DNA of 64,000 nt from Runella sp. SP2 (GTDB lineage Bacteria > Bacteroidota > Bacteroidia > Cytophagales > Spirosomataceae): assembly GCF_003711225.1 (NCBI RefSeq), contig NZ_CP031030.1, positions 186,001 to 250,000 of the forward strand. The letters are read 5' to 3'. Position 1 is the stretch's first letter, and the number at the start of each line of letters is the position of its first letter. Made by a program: the position numbers and the translations under genes. The notes under the pieces are model-generated. The model saw only the letters and a program-made list of their open reading frames with translations. It did no database searches and was not told where the DNA came from. Positions 25,329 through 34,324 of this stretch are shown here, one piece after another.

Positions 25329-26321
25329 TCACCCTCCAATGGTTGACATAGATTCCGAAACCACACCCACTTTACGTCTAGCTTCGGCTTCAAAGCCATC
25401 TTTTGCCCTGTTTTGTAGTGCTTCGTAAATATACGTTTGGAGGGTCTCGTCGTTGAGCCCCTGCCGAATTAAATCACGAATGTTAAAAACTCCATCGTCG
25501 TATAGACATGTCCTGAACTGACCTTGAGGCGTCAGGCGAAGCCGATTACAAGTACCACAAAACGTGCGACTAAAGGCTGCAATGATGCCTATCGTACCTT
25601 GGTGTCCAGGAATTTGATAGTTATAGGCCGTGGAAGCAGGAGGGTCGGGGAGTTTATAAATGCCAGGATAGGCTTTTTTTAGCTCGTCCAAAATTCGACG
25701 ATAATTCCAAAATTCTTGGTATTCGTGCGCACCATCACCGTTGAAAGGCATTTCTTCAATAAAACGTACACTGACGGGGGAGTGGCGCGTGAGCTCAGCC
25801 ATCGGGATAATGTCATCCGTATTTTTTCCTGACATCACCACCGTGTTTATTTTGGTCGAAATTTTGTGGGCTTGCAGGGCTTCAAACGTTTGCCACACGT
25901 TCGGAAATTCATCGCGACGCGTAATGTCAAAAAAGCGTTGACGGTCGAGGCTATCTAAACTGAGGTTGACCGATTTAATTCCAATTCTTTTTAAATCAGG
26001 CACTAGCGGCGCAGTGAGTACTCCGTTGGTTGTAATATTGATTTGTTGGAGTCCCTCAATTTGACTGATTTCTTCCAAAAACTCCATAATTCCGCGCCGT
26101 ACAAAAGGCTCTCCCCCCGTAATCCGAACTTTGTCCACCCCCATGTGCACCAAAATGCGAATAACTCGTTCCATTTCTTCCCACGTCAGAAGATGTGGTT
26201 TGGGTACATATTTGATGCCTTCTTCGGGCATACAATAAAAACAACGCAAATTACAGCGGTCGGTTACTGCCAGCCGTAAGTAGTTGATAGGGCGCCCGTG
26301 ATTGTCAATTACTTGGTTCAA
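25329..26321 (-). CDS. moaA: GTP 3',8-cyclase MoaA
   Basis: 330 residues. A radical-SAM enzyme starting molybdenum cofactor synthesis by turning GTP into 3',8-cyclo-GTP. The N-terminal cluster C23-NLR-C27-FY-C30 and the C-terminal cluster FCGTCNRLRLTPQGQFRTC are both present, as are GGEPFVRRG and INTVVMSGKN. The chain ends in the conserved di-glycine tail (STIGG), needed for activity. No moaC or other moa genes are adjacent. The sulfite oxidase-like enzyme at 8189 is one possible user of the cofactor. Confidence 0.95.
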   Translation of the reverse strand: MNQVIDNHGRPINYLRLAVTDRCNLRCFYCMPEEGIKYVPKPHLLTWEEMERVIRILVHMGVDKVRITGGEPFVRRGIMEFLEEISQIEGLQQINITTNGVLTAPLVPDLKRIGIKSVNLSLDSLDRQRFFDITRRDEFPNVWQTFEALQAHKISTKINTVVMSGKNTDDIIPMAELTRHSPVSVRFIEEMPFNGDGAHEYQEFWNYRRILDELKKAYPGIYKLPDPPASTAYNYQIPGHQGTIGIIAAFSRTFCGTCNRLRLTPQGQFRTCLYDDGVFNIRDLIRQGLNDETLQTYIYEALQNRAKDGFEAEARRKVGVVSESMSTIGG

Positions 26322-26455
26322 AGACTTAGTTGGTTAAAGGAGAAAAATCAGAAGCGTTATTGCTCAAAGTAAATAACGGAAAGCAGAATAAACAAGTTCT
26401 TGAATGTCAGAAACTAAAAAATGCCTAAAAAAATTAATTTATAATTTTAATTCTC

Positions 26456-26463
26456 TACTTTTG
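26456..26463 (+). promoter_or_regulatory. -7 promoter element of the cold-shock gene
   Basis: TACTTTTG fits the Bacteroidota -7 box. It leaves a leader of about 40 bases rich in T before the csp ATG. No clear TTTG -33 element is visible. Confidence 0.5.
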
Positions 26464-26508
26464 TGTTGGCAGTACGCCAATCATTCATTTTTTTAATTTT
26501 TTTTAGTA

Positions 26509-26694
26509 ATGGAAACTGGAACAGTAAAGTTCTTCAACGAATCAAAAGGATTCGGATTCATCATTAGCGGTGGACAAGAAATTTTCGTACACGTATCTGG
26601 CTTGGTTGACAAAATCACCGAAGGAGATACTGTAACGTTTGATAAAGTCCAAGGGAAAAAAGGCATCAACGCCACCAACGTTAAGCTTGCTTAA
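26509..26694 (+). CDS. Cold-shock domain protein (CspA family)
   Basis: 61 residues, an entire cold-shock domain. It has GTVKFFNESKGFGFI (RNP1-type KGFGFI) and EIFVHVSGL (RNP2-type FVH), the single-stranded nucleic-acid binding motifs. It should act as an RNA chaperone. A terminator hairpin follows at 26759. Confidence 0.93.
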   Translation: METGTVKFFNESKGFGFIISGGQEIFVHVSGLVDKITEGDTVTFDKVQGKKGINATNVKLA

Positions 26695-26758
26695 TTGCAA
26701 CACTCCACTGATATATTGAAAATCCGATTCTAATTGGTCATAACAATGTGTCAAAAAC

Positions 26759-26788
26759 AAGGGCAAACGGGGTTCTCCGCTTGCCCTT
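26759..26788 (+). terminator. Terminator after the cold-shock gene
   Basis: AAGGGCAA-CGG pairs with CCG-TTGCCCTT and is followed by TTCGTTTTT. Confidence 0.75.
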
Positions 26789-26866
26789 CTTCGTTTTTAC
26801 TCCAACCTTACAGGTTTACTTGCTGTCATCCATTTCAAACGTATAAGGTTTTTATTATTTATTCCG

Positions 26867-26874
26867 TACTTTTG
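26867..26874 (+). promoter_or_regulatory. -7 promoter element of aspS
   Basis: TACTTTTG lies 34 bases before the aspS start; the region about 20 bases upstream is T-rich without an exact TTTG. Confidence 0.5.
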
Positions 26875-26908
26875 CGGACTTTTTAAGGAATTTAAGAAAT
26901 TATATTTT

Positions 26909-28663
26909 ATGCTTAGAACGCACACTTGCGGTGAACTCCGCATTTCGGATGTAAATAAAGAAGTAACCCTAAGCGGTTGGGTTCAGCGTATCCGCGATAA
27001 AGGAGGCATGATATGGATTGATTTGCGTGACCGCTACGGCATTACGCAGTTGATGGTGGAAGAAGGAAAAACAGCCGCTGACATCATTGCTAAAGTTCGT
27101 GAACTTGGACGTGAATTCGTTATTCAAGCTTCAGGGACGGTGTCAGAGCGTTTTGCCAAAAATGATAAAATCCCGACGGGAGACATTGAGCTAAAATTGA
27201 GCAGTTTGGAGGTGTTAAATCCTGCTAAATTGCCACCGTTTTTGATTGAAGACGAAACCGACGGTGGCGACGAACTTCGTATGAAGTACCGTTACTTGGA
27301 TTTGCGCCGTAATACAGTGCGCAAAAACCTTGAATTGCGTCACAAAGTAGCGCAACAAACGCGCATTTTTATGGATGCGCAAAATTTCATTGAGGTAGAA
27401 ACCCCCGTATTGATTAAGTCAACGCCCGAAGGGGCACGCGATTTTGTGGTGCCAAGCCGCATGAACCCAGGGGAGTTTTATGCCTTGCCACAATCACCGC
27501 AAACGTTTAAGCAATTATTGATGGTGTCGGGCTTTGACCGTTACTTCCAAATTGTAAAATGTTTCCGCGACGAAGACCTTCGCGCCGACCGTCAGCCTGA
27601 ATTTACGCAAATCGACTGCGAAATGTCGTTTGTGACGCAGGAAGATGTATTGCAAATGTTTGAAGGATTGATTCGTCATTTATTCAAAGCTGTTAAAGGC
27701 ATTGACCTTCCTGAAGTACCTCGTATGACCTACGCAACGGCCATGAAAAAGTATGGTTCGGACAAACCCGACGTGCGTTTTGGCATGGAGTTCGTGGAGT
27801 TGAAGGGCGATATTGATTTGATTTCGGGTAAAAACTTTGCGGTTTTTGATGCGGCTGAATTGGTCGTAGGAATTTGTGCCAAAGGTTGTGCCGACTACAC
27901 CCGCAAGCAAATCGACGAGTTGACAGAATGGGTAAAACGTCCTCAAATCGGTGCCAAAGGGCTAGTGTACGCGCGTTACAACGCTGACGGAACCATCAAG
28001 TCGTCGGTAGATAAATTTTACAGTGAAGAAGACCTCAAAAAATGGGCCGAGGCGTTTGGTGCCGAACCTGGCGACTTGTTCTTGATTTTGGCGGGTGAAG
28101 CCAATAAAACCCGTAAGCAACTCAACGAACTTCGTTTAGAAATGGGTAGCCGTTTGGGCTTGCGCAATCCTGATGAGTACAAAGTGCTTTGGGTCGTTGA
28201 TTTCCCACTGTTGGAGTACGGCGAAGAGGAACAACGTTGGTTTGCGATGCACCATCCGTTTACTAGCCCCAAACCCGAAGACATTCCGTTGTTGTCAACC
28301 GATTTAGGCGCGGTTCGTGCCAATGCCTATGACATGGTGATCAACGGAACGGAAGTAGGTGGAGGCTCCGTGCGGATTTTCCAACGTCCGTTACAGATGC
28401 AAATGTTTGAAATCTTGGGCTTTACGCCTGAGGAAGCCAAAGCACAATTTGGATTCTTGATGGATGCGTTTGAGTTTGGAGCGCCGCCGCACGCGGGTAT
28501 CGCCTTTGGCTTCGACCGTTTGTGTTCAATCTTTGGAGGGGCAGATTCGATTCGCGACTTTATTGCGTTCCCGAAAAACAACTCTGGCCGCGACGTGATG
28601 ATTGATTCTCCATCGACGATTGATCAAAAACAACTAGACGAACTAAAAATCGCTACAAAATAA
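26909..28663 (+). CDS. aspS: Aspartyl-tRNA synthetase
   Basis: 584 residues, the usual bacterial length. An N-terminal OB-fold anticodon domain ([23 protein letters not shown]) precedes the class II core with motif 1 ([20 protein letters not shown]), motif 2 ([20 protein letters not shown]), the bacterial GAD insertion at ~290-420, and motif 3 ([15 protein letters not shown]). It charges tRNA-Asp. The stop codon TAA is also the first three bases of a TAAGTCAGAC repeat that runs on to 28877. Confidence 0.96.
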   Translation: MLRTHTCGELRISDVNKEVTLSGWVQRIRDKGGMIWIDLRDRYGITQLMVEEGKTAADIIAKVRELGREFVIQASGTVSERFAKNDKIPTGDIELKLSSLEVLNPAKLPPFLIEDETDGGDELRMKYRYLDLRRNTVRKNLELRHKVAQQTRIFMDAQNFIEVETPVLIKSTPEGARDFVVPSRMNPGEFYALPQSPQTFKQLLMVSGFDRYFQIVKCFRDEDLRADRQPEFTQIDCEMSFVTQEDVLQMFEGLIRHLFKAVKGIDLPEVPRMTYATAMKKYGSDKPDVRFGMEFVELKGDIDLISGKNFAVFDAAELVVGICAKGCADYTRKQIDELTEWVKRPQIGAKGLVYARYNADGTIKSSVDKFYSEEDLKKWAEAFGAEPGDLFLILAGEANKTRKQLNELRLEMGSRLGLRNPDEYKVLWVVDFPLLEYGEEEQRWFAMHHPFTSPKPEDIPLLSTDLGAVRANAYDMVINGTEVGGGSVRIFQRPLQMQMFEILGFTPEEAKAQFGFLMDAFEFGAPPHAGIAFGFDRLCSIFGGADSIRDFIAFPKNNSGRDVMIDSPSTIDQKQLDELKIATK

Positions 28664-28877
28664 GTCAGACAGTAGTCAGACTGTAAAATAAGTCAGACGG
28701 TAGTCAGACTTTTAAGTAGCATCGGTCTGACTGTCGTCTGACCTAGTCGCTAAGTCAGACGGTAGTCAGACTTTAGCTATAGTAAGTGGCATCGGTCTGA
28801 TTATCGTTTGACCTAGTCATCAGTCAGACTTTAGCTATGTAAGTAGCATCGGTCTGACTGTCGTCTGACCTGGTCGA
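28661..28877. repeat. Palindromic repeat array directly after aspS
   Basis: Four related units follow each other. Each consists of all or part of (TAA)GTCAGACGGTAGTCAGACT, a short spacer (TTTAGCTATgTAAGTaGCATC), and the inverted GGTCTGACTGTCGTCTGACC, then TAGTC. Starts are near 28661 (left half only), 28689, 28751 and 28821 (shortened left arm). Each complete unit can fold into a long hairpin, and the first begins on the aspS stop codon. It resembles REP/BIME-like intergenic repeats. Confidence 0.75.
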
Positions 28878-28912
28878 AACTCCTCACTGAACTTACTCAG
28901 TGAGGAGTTTTT
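28878..28912 (+). terminator. Terminator after the aspS repeat array
   Basis: AACTCCTCACTGA pairs with TCAGTGAGGAGTT and is followed by a T-run. It probably is the true aspS terminator, with the repeats inserted between it and the gene. Confidence 0.8.
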
Positions 28913-28915
28913 GTT

Positions 28916-29047
28916 TTAGAAACCCGCTTGTTTGTACAGCGAAACAATAGGAGAGCTAAACGACCCACTTACTTGCAAGGTATCGGGAAAAGCCTTGTAG
29001 TATTTGTAGCTTACCACAAGTGATACGTTAAAATGCCCTTTTGAAAG
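28916..29047 (-). pseudogene. Relic of the 3' end of an unidentified gene
   Basis: On the minus strand an open frame of 43 codons ends in TAA at 28918-28916 and reads like normal protein (KGHFNVSLVVSYKYY, then AFPDTLQVSGSF, ending LYKQAGF). It has no start codon, and a stop (29050-29048) lies immediately upstream. The rest of the gap up to 29186 shows nothing recognisable. I do not recognise the family. It is probably what remains of a gene deleted when the region was rearranged. Confidence 0.45.
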
Positions 29048-29186
29048 TTAAAAAGTCAATTCTACGTCTTAAATTGCGCCATTCGTCCCATTTTTCGGAA
29101 GTAAAACAATAAATTTTGCCAACTTCGAGTTTTTAAGTATCAATTTGTGATTAACAATACGCATTTAACAGCCCAAACCATCCAAT

Positions 29187-30365
29187 ATGAGCTTCTTTGA
29201 ACGTGTCAAAGCCTATTTTAGTCGCGATAACTTTCAAAAAGACCCTGAATTGGTGTCTTTTGATGAATTGGAGCCACCCAAGGTAGCTGCTCCAATGCCT
29301 GCGCCCGTAACGGCGACTATGCCTACGTTACCCACTACGGGTTCTAGCATGCCTTCCGTGGTTGCGACTCCGTCACAACCTTTGTTTGCGGAAGAACCTC
29401 AGTCGGAGACAAAATTGTGGGTGATGACGCCCCCTAGCCAAAAAATTGAATGGCCAACTTGGCTGGAAGACGAAACCCTGCTGCGCGATGAAGGGGTAAT
29501 TTTTGGTTTGTCCGAATCGAAAGCGGAGGAAAAGGTGGCCATTATCCGTAATTATTTTGTCCACCAAACGGCCGATTGGGAACGGGAAGTGGAGCGTCAC
29601 GGGGAGAAAATTCAGGAATTGAACCTTTTTATTGAGCAAAAAGAAAATCGTATCAACGAGCTCAAAGAAAAATGTTCGGATATGGAAAGCCGCAACCACG
29701 ACGGCGAGCACCAATTGCCCCGTACGATTGTAGGTTTGTCCTTTTCGGCGGCAATGTGCGTGGGAAATTATTTTCTAATTGACGATACCTTGCGCCCGTT
29801 GTACCCCAATAGTCAATGGATTGCAGTCGGGGTATTTTTGGCGGGGATGTTCAACCTGTTTGGACGGGTGTCGTTGTTTCACGATACTGAAAGCAACGTG
29901 TCGTGGCGGCGAATGCTCGAAGAGGTGGGGATGCCGTTTGCTGCTGCCTTGTTTGTGTTTGTACAGGCTGTCCAAAATCAAGGTGTTTGGCGGGCTGGCG
30001 CGTTGTTTGTCTTTGTGTTTTTCTTGTTTTTGTTTGCGGGAAAATTGTTGTTAAGCAACATCACCGTATTGCGAAATGACTTGAAAATATGGTTGACAGG
30101 AACAAATTTGAAGAAAGAAAAATCAACCAAAACAGAAACTTGGGACGGCGAAGTAGCGCGACTAACGGCAGAAATCGACGCTTTACGGGTGCAGAAATGG
30201 CAGATTTTGCCCAATCTCAACAAAGCTGAGGCCGAAGTAGCCCGTTTGAACGCCCGCCGCGATGCGCTTATCAAATTGTTTGAAAGTGAGTTTTACTTGG
30301 CACGTCAACTTCGCGACCGACTAACGGATAAGCAATGGCGTGAGTTTGAAAAAGGATTTGAGTAG
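29187..30365 (+). CDS. Unknown membrane protein with coiled coils flanking four TM helices (first of pair)
   Basis: 392 residues, family not recognised. Layout: residues 30-75 Pro/Ala/Thr-rich and probably disordered; a charged coiled coil at ~120-170 (EVERHGEKIQELNLFIEQKE); TM helices at about 179-198, 210-229, 248-264 and 268-289; a basic linker; a second coiled coil at ~320-385 ending RLTDKQWREFEKGFE. No signal peptide and no catalytic motif. The next gene, 27 bases on, has the same plan, so the two probably form one membrane complex. The N-terminal Pro-rich part could bind a partner. Confidence 0.75.
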   Translation: MSFFERVKAYFSRDNFQKDPELVSFDELEPPKVAAPMPAPVTATMPTLPTTGSSMPSVVATPSQPLFAEEPQSETKLWVMTPPSQKIEWPTWLEDETLLRDEGVIFGLSESKAEEKVAIIRNYFVHQTADWEREVERHGEKIQELNLFIEQKENRINELKEKCSDMESRNHDGEHQLPRTIVGLSFSAAMCVGNYFLIDDTLRPLYPNSQWIAVGVFLAGMFNLFGRVSLFHDTESNVSWRRMLEEVGMPFAAALFVFVQAVQNQGVWRAGALFVFVFFLFLFAGKLLLSNITVLRNDLKIWLTGTNLKKEKSTKTETWDGEVARLTAEIDALRVQKWQILPNLNKAEAEVARLNARRDALIKLFESEFYLARQLRDRLTDKQWREFEKGFE

Positions 30366-30392
30366 GTGCTTTTTATTTAGCCAAAAACAACC

Positions 30393-31811
30393 ATGGAAGA
30401 GAACCAACAACATACCGAAAAACCTGATTTTTTGCACGGCTATAATAGCGGTGTTGAAGGGTCGGAAAACCGAAATCCGTACGAAAGCTATTTGTCAAGC
30501 GAAATACATTACAATTGGCTGGTGCAACGAGTTAATGACCGCCGCAATGAAGTGCAGCGGGTTGAAAATCAGATAGAAGAGACGACGATAAAACGCAAGG
30601 TGGCGTACGACCATCTGCAAGAGTTTGTCCAGCGTTTTACCAAATCGAGCAAACGTTTGGCCGATTTAGTCATGCAACGTGACCAAATTGACGAAGAAAC
30701 TGAGGCACTTCGCAACCGCCGTAAACAAACACAGTCGGAGTACTCGCTGCTGGCGGGCTTGTTTTTCTTTGCGGCAGGTTTGGCTTTTGTGTTTGGCGAT
30801 TTGATCATCTCGCACGAAATTGTGGCCTATGCCCTCAACATCCGCAACAACTACGAAGCCTGGGCGTTTGCCATTGGCTTGGCCATGATTTCTATTTTGC
30901 TCAAACCCGCCTACGACCGCCTCATTGAAAAACCTTATACCGACCAACATACGCAGCAAGCGCGCTCGCGTTATGCGTGGTTTAAGGTGGGCTTGGCAGG
31001 ATTTGCGATTGTGACATTGGGGATTTTGGGCTGGTTCCGTTACGAGGCGTACCGCACTGATAAACTCAAAGAAGCGATTAATAAGTCGGTGAAAAACTTG
31101 CAGCTAAACGCTACGCCGCTCGACCCAACGGCTTCAATTTCGCCCGCGCAGCAGCAAGCGTTGTTGCAAAAAATTGAACAACAATTGCTACGTTCCGACG
31201 AGTTGAATTTAGGGTTGGTCAACAGCCCGTGGGCGTTGGCATCGTTTGTTTTGAGCGGGATTTTGTTTGCTTTAGCGGGTGCTGTTTCGTTGGGAATGGC
31301 CTTGCCCGTTTTGCAAAACTTCTGGTACCGCTGGTTACAAATCGACCCGCGTTTGGGACGCTTGCGTCGTCGCCGTAAAAAATTGGTAAAAGAAATTGAA
31401 GGTGCCGAAAAAGAAGTGGCTGAGGATACGACTCAGAAGGATATTTTGACGCATGAGCTAGAAATACTCCCTAATTTGGACGACCTACGCGCCGAACGCC
31501 TCAAACTTCGTAATGAGCTTGATGAATTGATTGAAACTACGCGTTTGGCCCAAACGGATAGCCGAATCGCGTCTTTCAACGATGGTTATGCAAAAGGTGA
31601 AATTGCGCGCGAATTGATGAACGAAGAGGAGTTTACGCAGTTTAGAAATTCGGTGATGAATACGCATAATTTGGCCTTAAAAGCGGCAACCGCCGCCGAC
31701 CGCAGCATCAATTATCTCACCACAGGTTCGGGCAAAAAAGGCAATTCACTTCGCCCGCACCAAATGATTCGGAAAATGATTACCGATGAATTTCGAGGAG
31801 AAGGAGAATAA
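30393..31811 (+). CDS. Unknown membrane protein with coiled coils flanking four TM helices (second of pair)
   Basis: 472 residues, family not recognised. Coiled coil at ~42-115 (RVNDRRNEVQRVENQIEETT), two TM helices at ~118-138 and 155-172, a third at 195-214, a ~60-residue loop, a fourth at 280-302, then a very basic turn (LGRLRRRRKKLVKEIEG) and a long coiled coil to ~390. The C-terminus has RPHQMIRKMITDEF. It follows the first gene by 27 bases in the same direction. A relic of the 3' end of a paralogue lies at 34814-34900, so the family has been duplicated and lost locally. Function unknown. Confidence 0.75.
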   Translation: MEENQQHTEKPDFLHGYNSGVEGSENRNPYESYLSSEIHYNWLVQRVNDRRNEVQRVENQIEETTIKRKVAYDHLQEFVQRFTKSSKRLADLVMQRDQIDEETEALRNRRKQTQSEYSLLAGLFFFAAGLAFVFGDLIISHEIVAYALNIRNNYEAWAFAIGLAMISILLKPAYDRLIEKPYTDQHTQQARSRYAWFKVGLAGFAIVTLGILGWFRYEAYRTDKLKEAINKSVKNLQLNATPLDPTASISPAQQQALLQKIEQQLLRSDELNLGLVNSPWALASFVLSGILFALAGAVSLGMALPVLQNFWYRWLQIDPRLGRLRRRRKKLVKEIEGAEKEVAEDTTQKDILTHELEILPNLDDLRAERLKLRNELDELIETTRLAQTDSRIASFNDGYAKGEIARELMNEEEFTQFRNSVMNTHNLALKAATAADRSINYLTTGSGKKGNSLRPHQMIRKMITDEFRGEGE

Positions 31812-31860
31812 GGCACAAGTGTCGAGGGGAGAGTGAGGAGTGTCGAATAAATACTTTTTA

Positions 31861-31894
31861 ATCAAAAAAGGAGGGCTAGCCCTCCTTTTTTGAT
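31861..31894. terminator. Perfect palindromic terminator between convergent genes
   Basis: ATCAAAAAAGGAGGGCT followed by its exact complement, a 34-base perfect palindrome with A/T runs on both sides, so it can work in both directions. Confidence 0.85.
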
Positions 31895-31896
31895 GC

Positions 31897-33015
31897 TTAA
31901 TTGATGGCTTGACCTTGTTCTAGCTTTTTAATCATGGCTTCGACGCTGGTTTTGTTGAGGGCGTCGGGAGCTTGGGGAAGCGCGGCTTTCATGTATTCTA
32001 ACGCTTTTTTGCTGTCGCCAACGGCCGAATAACCACGCGCTAAACCTACGTTGGTGGTAAATTTGTTGGGATTTTTATCATAATTCACCTTGAATACCTC
32101 AAAGGCTTCTCGAGCGCGTTTGGCTGCCAGCAAGGTTCGGGCATATTGGTGGAGTTCGTTCATCGAGCCTAGCGGTAGGGCTTCCTTCATAAGGGCGTCG
32201 GCATCGGCGGTTTTGTTCATCTTTAACAACACGCCCGCTTTGGCGCTCAAGGTTTGGAAGTTTTTTTGCCCGATAAAAGGAGCTGAAATGCCTTGGTCGG
32301 CCCAAGCCAATGCTTTGTCTAAGGCAATGTTATGGTGAACGCAGTAATTGGCGGCTTCTACAAAAGCCTGCCACGCAAACCCAGGCGTGTTGCGAAGTTC
32401 GTTGGCAAAAGTGGCTACTTGCGCGGCGTGAACGTCGGTTTCTACCTTGAACGCAATCTGGCGTTTTTCCCACTGCATTGCTACGGTTACGCCGTTTTCG
32501 GTTTGGTCAATGAACTCGTATTTGAGCCATTCCACGCTTTGGGGAAGCGATTGGTTTTTGACTGCCACACGCAGGGCATCTTCGGCGGGGTCGTAGTAAA
32601 AACTACCCCAAGAGGTATGGTTTTTTGAAAAAATGAGGGTGGTTTCGTCCGCGCCTAGTATCATGTGGAGGCCGTAGGTGCCCGCAGGTAGGTCTTTTCC
32701 TTCGATTTTGACGGGGTAGGAGAACGAAATGGCCGTGTTTTCGTTGGCACCTGCGCGCCATGGAGCGGCTTTACTTGTACCAAAACCCAAGTCATTGAGG
32801 CCATAAGGGGCAATGGGCGTTCCCCAAATTTTTCCCTCACGACCTTTGACCCCAGGACGATGATAAGAAATGTCGATTTTGACTACGCCAACATATTCAG
32901 AAACAAAGGCTTTTTTATTGCCACCGTCGGGGGCGGTAGTGAGGCGGCCTTGGGCATGAAGCAGGGCGTAGGCACTAGCAATGTACCAGCTAAAAAGAAG
33001 GAAGAGACGTTTCAT
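31897..33015 (-). CDS. DUF2911 secreted protein with C-terminal TPR-like region
   Basis: 372 residues. A signal peptide (MKRLFLLFSWYIASAYALLHAQ) precedes a DUF2911 domain: VVKIDISYHRPGVKGREGKIWG, then GLNDLGFGTSKAAPWRAGANEN, DLPAGTYGLHMI and WGSFYYDP. The last ~150 residues are helical repeats resembling TPRs (AREAFEVFKVNYDKNPNKF, DSKKALEYMKAALPQ). It should be periplasmic or exported. DUF2911 has no established function. A probable -7 promoter lies 35 bases upstream. Confidence 0.85.
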   Translation of the reverse strand: MKRLFLLFSWYIASAYALLHAQGRLTTAPDGGNKKAFVSEYVGVVKIDISYHRPGVKGREGKIWGTPIAPYGLNDLGFGTSKAAPWRAGANENTAISFSYPVKIEGKDLPAGTYGLHMILGADETTLIFSKNHTSWGSFYYDPAEDALRVAVKNQSLPQSVEWLKYEFIDQTENGVTVAMQWEKRQIAFKVETDVHAAQVATFANELRNTPGFAWQAFVEAANYCVHHNIALDKALAWADQGISAPFIGQKNFQTLSAKAGVLLKMNKTADADALMKEALPLGSMNELHQYARTLLAAKRAREAFEVFKVNYDKNPNKFTTNVGLARGYSAVGDSKKALEYMKAALPQAPDALNKTSVEAMIKKLEQGQAIN

Positions 33016-33049
33016 GGAAGATGAAGTTTTGTTTTCCTGCGAAGTAGAA

Positions 33050-33057
33050 CAAAATTA
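33050..33057 (-). promoter_or_regulatory. -7 promoter element of the DUF2911 gene
   Basis: TAATTTTG on the minus strand, 35 bases before the ATG at 33015. No clear -33 element. Confidence 0.4.
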
Positions 33058-33108
33058 CTAGCATCTACATCCCCCTTTTTGGGGTATTTTGGGATGACCT
33101 TGAAAAGG

Positions 33109-34038
33109 CTATTCTAATTTCTCAATGGTTGCCCCAAAAGAAAAAGTTAATGTTTCTTTATAATTTTCATGCTTCCATTTGTTATTCCAACTTGAAATCG
33201 CACTTCTTTTGGGAGAAGTTAAAGTATATCTATACATAGGTGTTATTCGCTCAATAGATTTCAATTTAATTTTTTTTGAGTCTTTTAGTGTGTATCTTCC
33301 ATATTCATGGTCACGAATTGCTATATATTCTCCTTTTTTGTCTATATACCCAATGCTCTCCATACTTATCCAAAAACCGCTATCTGGAGCTTTTAAATTA
33401 TATTTTAATAAATCAAATTCAATATTTTTTTCTTTTGGTGCAATGTCAATTGTTATATTTTCATTTAATAAATCTTCTTTAGGTAACATTTTAACTGTAT
33501 CATTTGTGTAGATTCTCAACCGTATTCTGAAGAACTGAATTTGCTCGTTATCTTTAGGAATAATGCGACAATGAATACTCTTAATAGCCCATTTCTCGTC
33601 ATTATGAGCAATAAAAGTAGCAATACGCTGGTTAGAGTTAGGGTTGTAGCCATTCTCTCTAAATTCAATGAATGATGTTTTATGGTAGCCAATTTCTTTA
33701 GTATTTATTTTACCTCTTTTCCCCTTTACAATAACATCGTTTAATTCAATTGGCCTGCTTTGAAGATAAATTGTGTCTGCTTTTGAAAAAGTACTGTAAT
33801 CAATAGAAAACTTTAAATAACCTAAGGCAGAAATATAAACGCTGTCTATTGTTTCTCTAGATTTTGAAATACAATAATTTCCATATTCATTAGAGAAAGA
33901 ACCCATTGGAGTTCTTGAATAATAAATGGTTGCATAGGAAACTGGAGCTTTGCTATTTTTATCTAATATAATGCCACATTTTTCTTGACTAAACAGGTTG
34001 TAAGTGTTTACTATAAATAAAAGAAATAAATATCTCAT
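33109..34038 (-). CDS. Secreted protein with carboxypeptidase-regulatory-like domain, AT-rich
   Basis: 309 residues from the ATG at 34038, which begins a signal peptide (MRYLFLLFIVNTYNLFSQ); an upstream in-frame ATG at 34116 would place the signal 26 residues inside. The N-terminus is a CarboxypepD_reg-like beta-sandwich (APVSYATIYYSRTPMGSFS, then NEYGNYCISKS, ALGYLKFSID, IELNDVIVKGK), the module that starts many SusC/TonB proteins. The remaining ~200 residues are unassigned and there is no barrel. The gene is clearly richer in A and T than its neighbours, suggesting transfer. It lies 64 bases after a small secreted-peptide gene. Confidence 0.7.
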   Translation of the reverse strand: MRYLFLLFIVNTYNLFSQEKCGIILDKNSKAPVSYATIYYSRTPMGSFSNEYGNYCISKSRETIDSVYISALGYLKFSIDYSTFSKADTIYLQSRPIELNDVIVKGKRGKINTKEIGYHKTSFIEFRENGYNPNSNQRIATFIAHNDEKWAIKSIHCRIIPKDNEQIQFFRIRLRIYTNDTVKMLPKEDLLNENITIDIAPKEKNIEFDLLKYNLKAPDSGFWISMESIGYIDKKGEYIAIRDHEYGRYTLKDSKKIKLKSIERITPMYRYTLTSPKRSAISSWNNKWKHENYKETLTFSFGATIEKLE

Positions 34039-34102
34039 ACAAATGTTTGATATAATTGTAGTTACGAGATGCTCTTTAAGCACCTCGTAACTATTTGTAA
34101 AT

Positions 34103-34324
34103 TTAACACGATTCAAAGACCATTTCTTCTGACACTAGAAATCCCAGAAAATAGGTTTTTTGCATTCCAAACTTTACACATCCTCCGTTAAAATCTGATT
34201 GAGTTCCTAGCCATTCAGTTTCTGACCCAAAAAGCTTTTTAGCATGGGATTCATTGGAAAACCCAACAGTTATTACTGTAGTGATTAGTAAAGCACGTAT
34301 TAATTGCCCATTCCTTTTTTTCAT
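34103..34324 (-). CDS. Small secreted peptide, unknown
   Basis: 73 residues. A basic start and hydrophobic stretch (RALLITTVITVGFSNESHA) form a signal peptide cleaved near residue 28. The ~45-residue mature part has two cysteines (GGC near 48 and the final residue). I do not recognise the family; short two-cysteine secreted peptides are common in Bacteroidota. AT-rich like the next gene, with which it may be transcribed. Confidence 0.55.
   Translation of the reverse strand: MKKRNGQLIRALLITTVITVGFSNESHAKKLFGSETEWLGTQSDFNGGCVKFGMQKTYFLGFLVSEEMVFESC

Noticed and set aside
26322-26508. Possible molybdenum-cofactor riboswitch upstream of moaA
   Set aside because: I could not draw the conserved stems of that riboswitch; the region is plain AT-rich sequence shared with the csp promoter.
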